Source: an uncultured Oscillospiraceae bacterium
GTDB taxonomy: Bacteria > Bacillota > Clostridia > Oscillospirales > Acutalibacteraceae
NCBI GenBank assembly: GCA_905193585.1
Contig: CAJJPG010000072.1
Span: forward strand, 1 to 9,436
Direction of reading: 5' to 3'
DNA length: 9,436 nt
Shown: one piece after another, positions 9,161 to 9,436 of the stretch
Position numbering within the stretch: the first letter of the stretch is position 1
Layout: each line of letters begins with the position of its first letter
Program-made: the position numbers and the translations under genes
The notes under the pieces: model-generated
Told to the model about the DNA's origin: nothing
Database searches by the model: none
The model's input: only the letters and a program-made list of their open reading frames with translations

Positions 9161-9419
9161 ATTCCTTTTTCAGCCGGAATAGCAAACTGCTCTTACCGCC
9201 TTTTTTTCTGTACCGCTGCTCGGTTGCGAGGAGCCCTGCTTTTTTAAGATCTCGGATTCCGCGGCGGACGGTGGATGCCGAGAGCTTGAGGTCGGCGGCT
9301 ATTGTCGGGATAGCAGGCCAACATTCGTTATTTTCGTTCGTCCGGTCGGCAAGATAAATATATACCGCAACAGCTCTGTGCGGCAGCTCGGTGCGGTAAA
9401 GAAAATCAAGACGGCTCAT
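9159..9419 (-). CDS. Small winged-helix / helix-turn-helix protein of mobile-element type
   Basis: The 86-residue protein starts at ATG 9419-9417, with AGGAGG-type GGAGGT (9433-9428) 8 nt upstream. The sequence MSRLDFLYRTELPHRAVAVYIYLADR leads into an HTH: CWPAIPTIAADLKLSASTVRRGIRDLKKAGLLATEQRYR, ending in a short wing and strand (KSSLLFRLKK). This matches the HTH_36-like domain found in small replication-associated or regulatory proteins of Firmicutes plasmids, phages and integrative conjugative elements. It probably binds DNA, and its site is unknown. It is convergent with the 60-aa gene and has no terminator of its own on the minus strand, so read-through leftward is expected. Its promoter lies outside the window. 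Confidence 0.85.
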   Translation of the reverse strand: MSRLDFLYRTELPHRAVAVYIYLADRTNENNECWPAIPTIAADLKLSASTVRRGIRDLKKAGLLATEQRYRKKGGKSSLLFRLKKE

Positions 9420-9427
9420 TGCTTTGC

Positions 9428-9433
9428 ACCTCC
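9428..9433 (-). promoter_or_regulatory. Ribosome-binding site of the small HTH gene
   Basis: On the minus strand GGAGGT is at 9433-9428, 8 nt before the ATG at 9419. It is a near-perfect Shine-Dalgarno match and confirms the start. Confidence 0.85.
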
Positions 9434-9436
9434 GTT

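Noticed and set aside
1..9436. CRISPR array, tRNA, rRNA or insertion sequence
   Set aside because: There are no short regularly spaced repeats with unique spacers, no cloverleaf-like sequence or rRNA segment, and no transposase frame or paired terminal repeats. The repeats present are protein modules.

Overview
The window looks like a chromosomal segment from a low-to-mid GC, Gram-positive fibre-degrading anaerobe of the Clostridia, most likely a Ruminococcus/Oscillospiraceae-like gut or rumen bacterium. Reasons: Shine-Dalgarno sites of the GGAGG/AAGGGG type, AT-rich intergenic regions, Sec signal peptides with a Lys/Arg-rich N-region, a type I dockerin with two calcium-binding loops, an AraC-type regulator of the kind common in Firmicutes glycan loci, and a small HTH gene of the kind carried on Firmicutes mobile elements. 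The species assignment is inference.

Left part (1-6872): two divergent genes for secreted, modular proteins share a 376-bp intergenic region. The minus-strand gene is cut by the left edge, so only its first 249 codons are visible. They encode a signal peptide, one complete module of about 169 residues, and the start of a second. The plus-strand gene (1134-6872, 1912 aa) encodes a signal peptide, a train of six or seven related or degenerate copies of the same module, a type I dockerin placed in the middle, and two parallel beta-helix (pectate-lyase-3-like) domains. Together they look like cell-exterior, possibly cellulosome-bound, plant polysaccharide proteins. The substrate cannot be read from the sequence.

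Middle (6891-8756): a DMT/EamA-family membrane transporter on the minus strand is convergent with the large gene, with only 18 bp between stop codons. It is divergent from an AraC-family regulator on the plus strand. A reasonable but unproven picture is that the AraC protein senses a sugar and controls the transporter, the two secreted proteins, or both. Both promoters of the left divergent region carry direct repeats spaced exactly 21 bp, the geometry AraC-type proteins use.

Right part (8757-9436): a 199-bp spacer (141 bp before the promoter) holds a perfect 19-bp palindrome. It is followed by a well-formed sigma-70-type promoter, a 60-aa protein of unknown function with its own intrinsic terminator, and a convergent small winged-helix/HTH gene of mobile-element type. 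This may be the edge or remnant of an integrated element.

The most unusual non-coding signal is inside the AraC coding sequence: a 13-bp perfect hairpin that, on the minus strand, is followed by six T residues. It therefore has the form of an intrinsic terminator pointed against antisense transcription.
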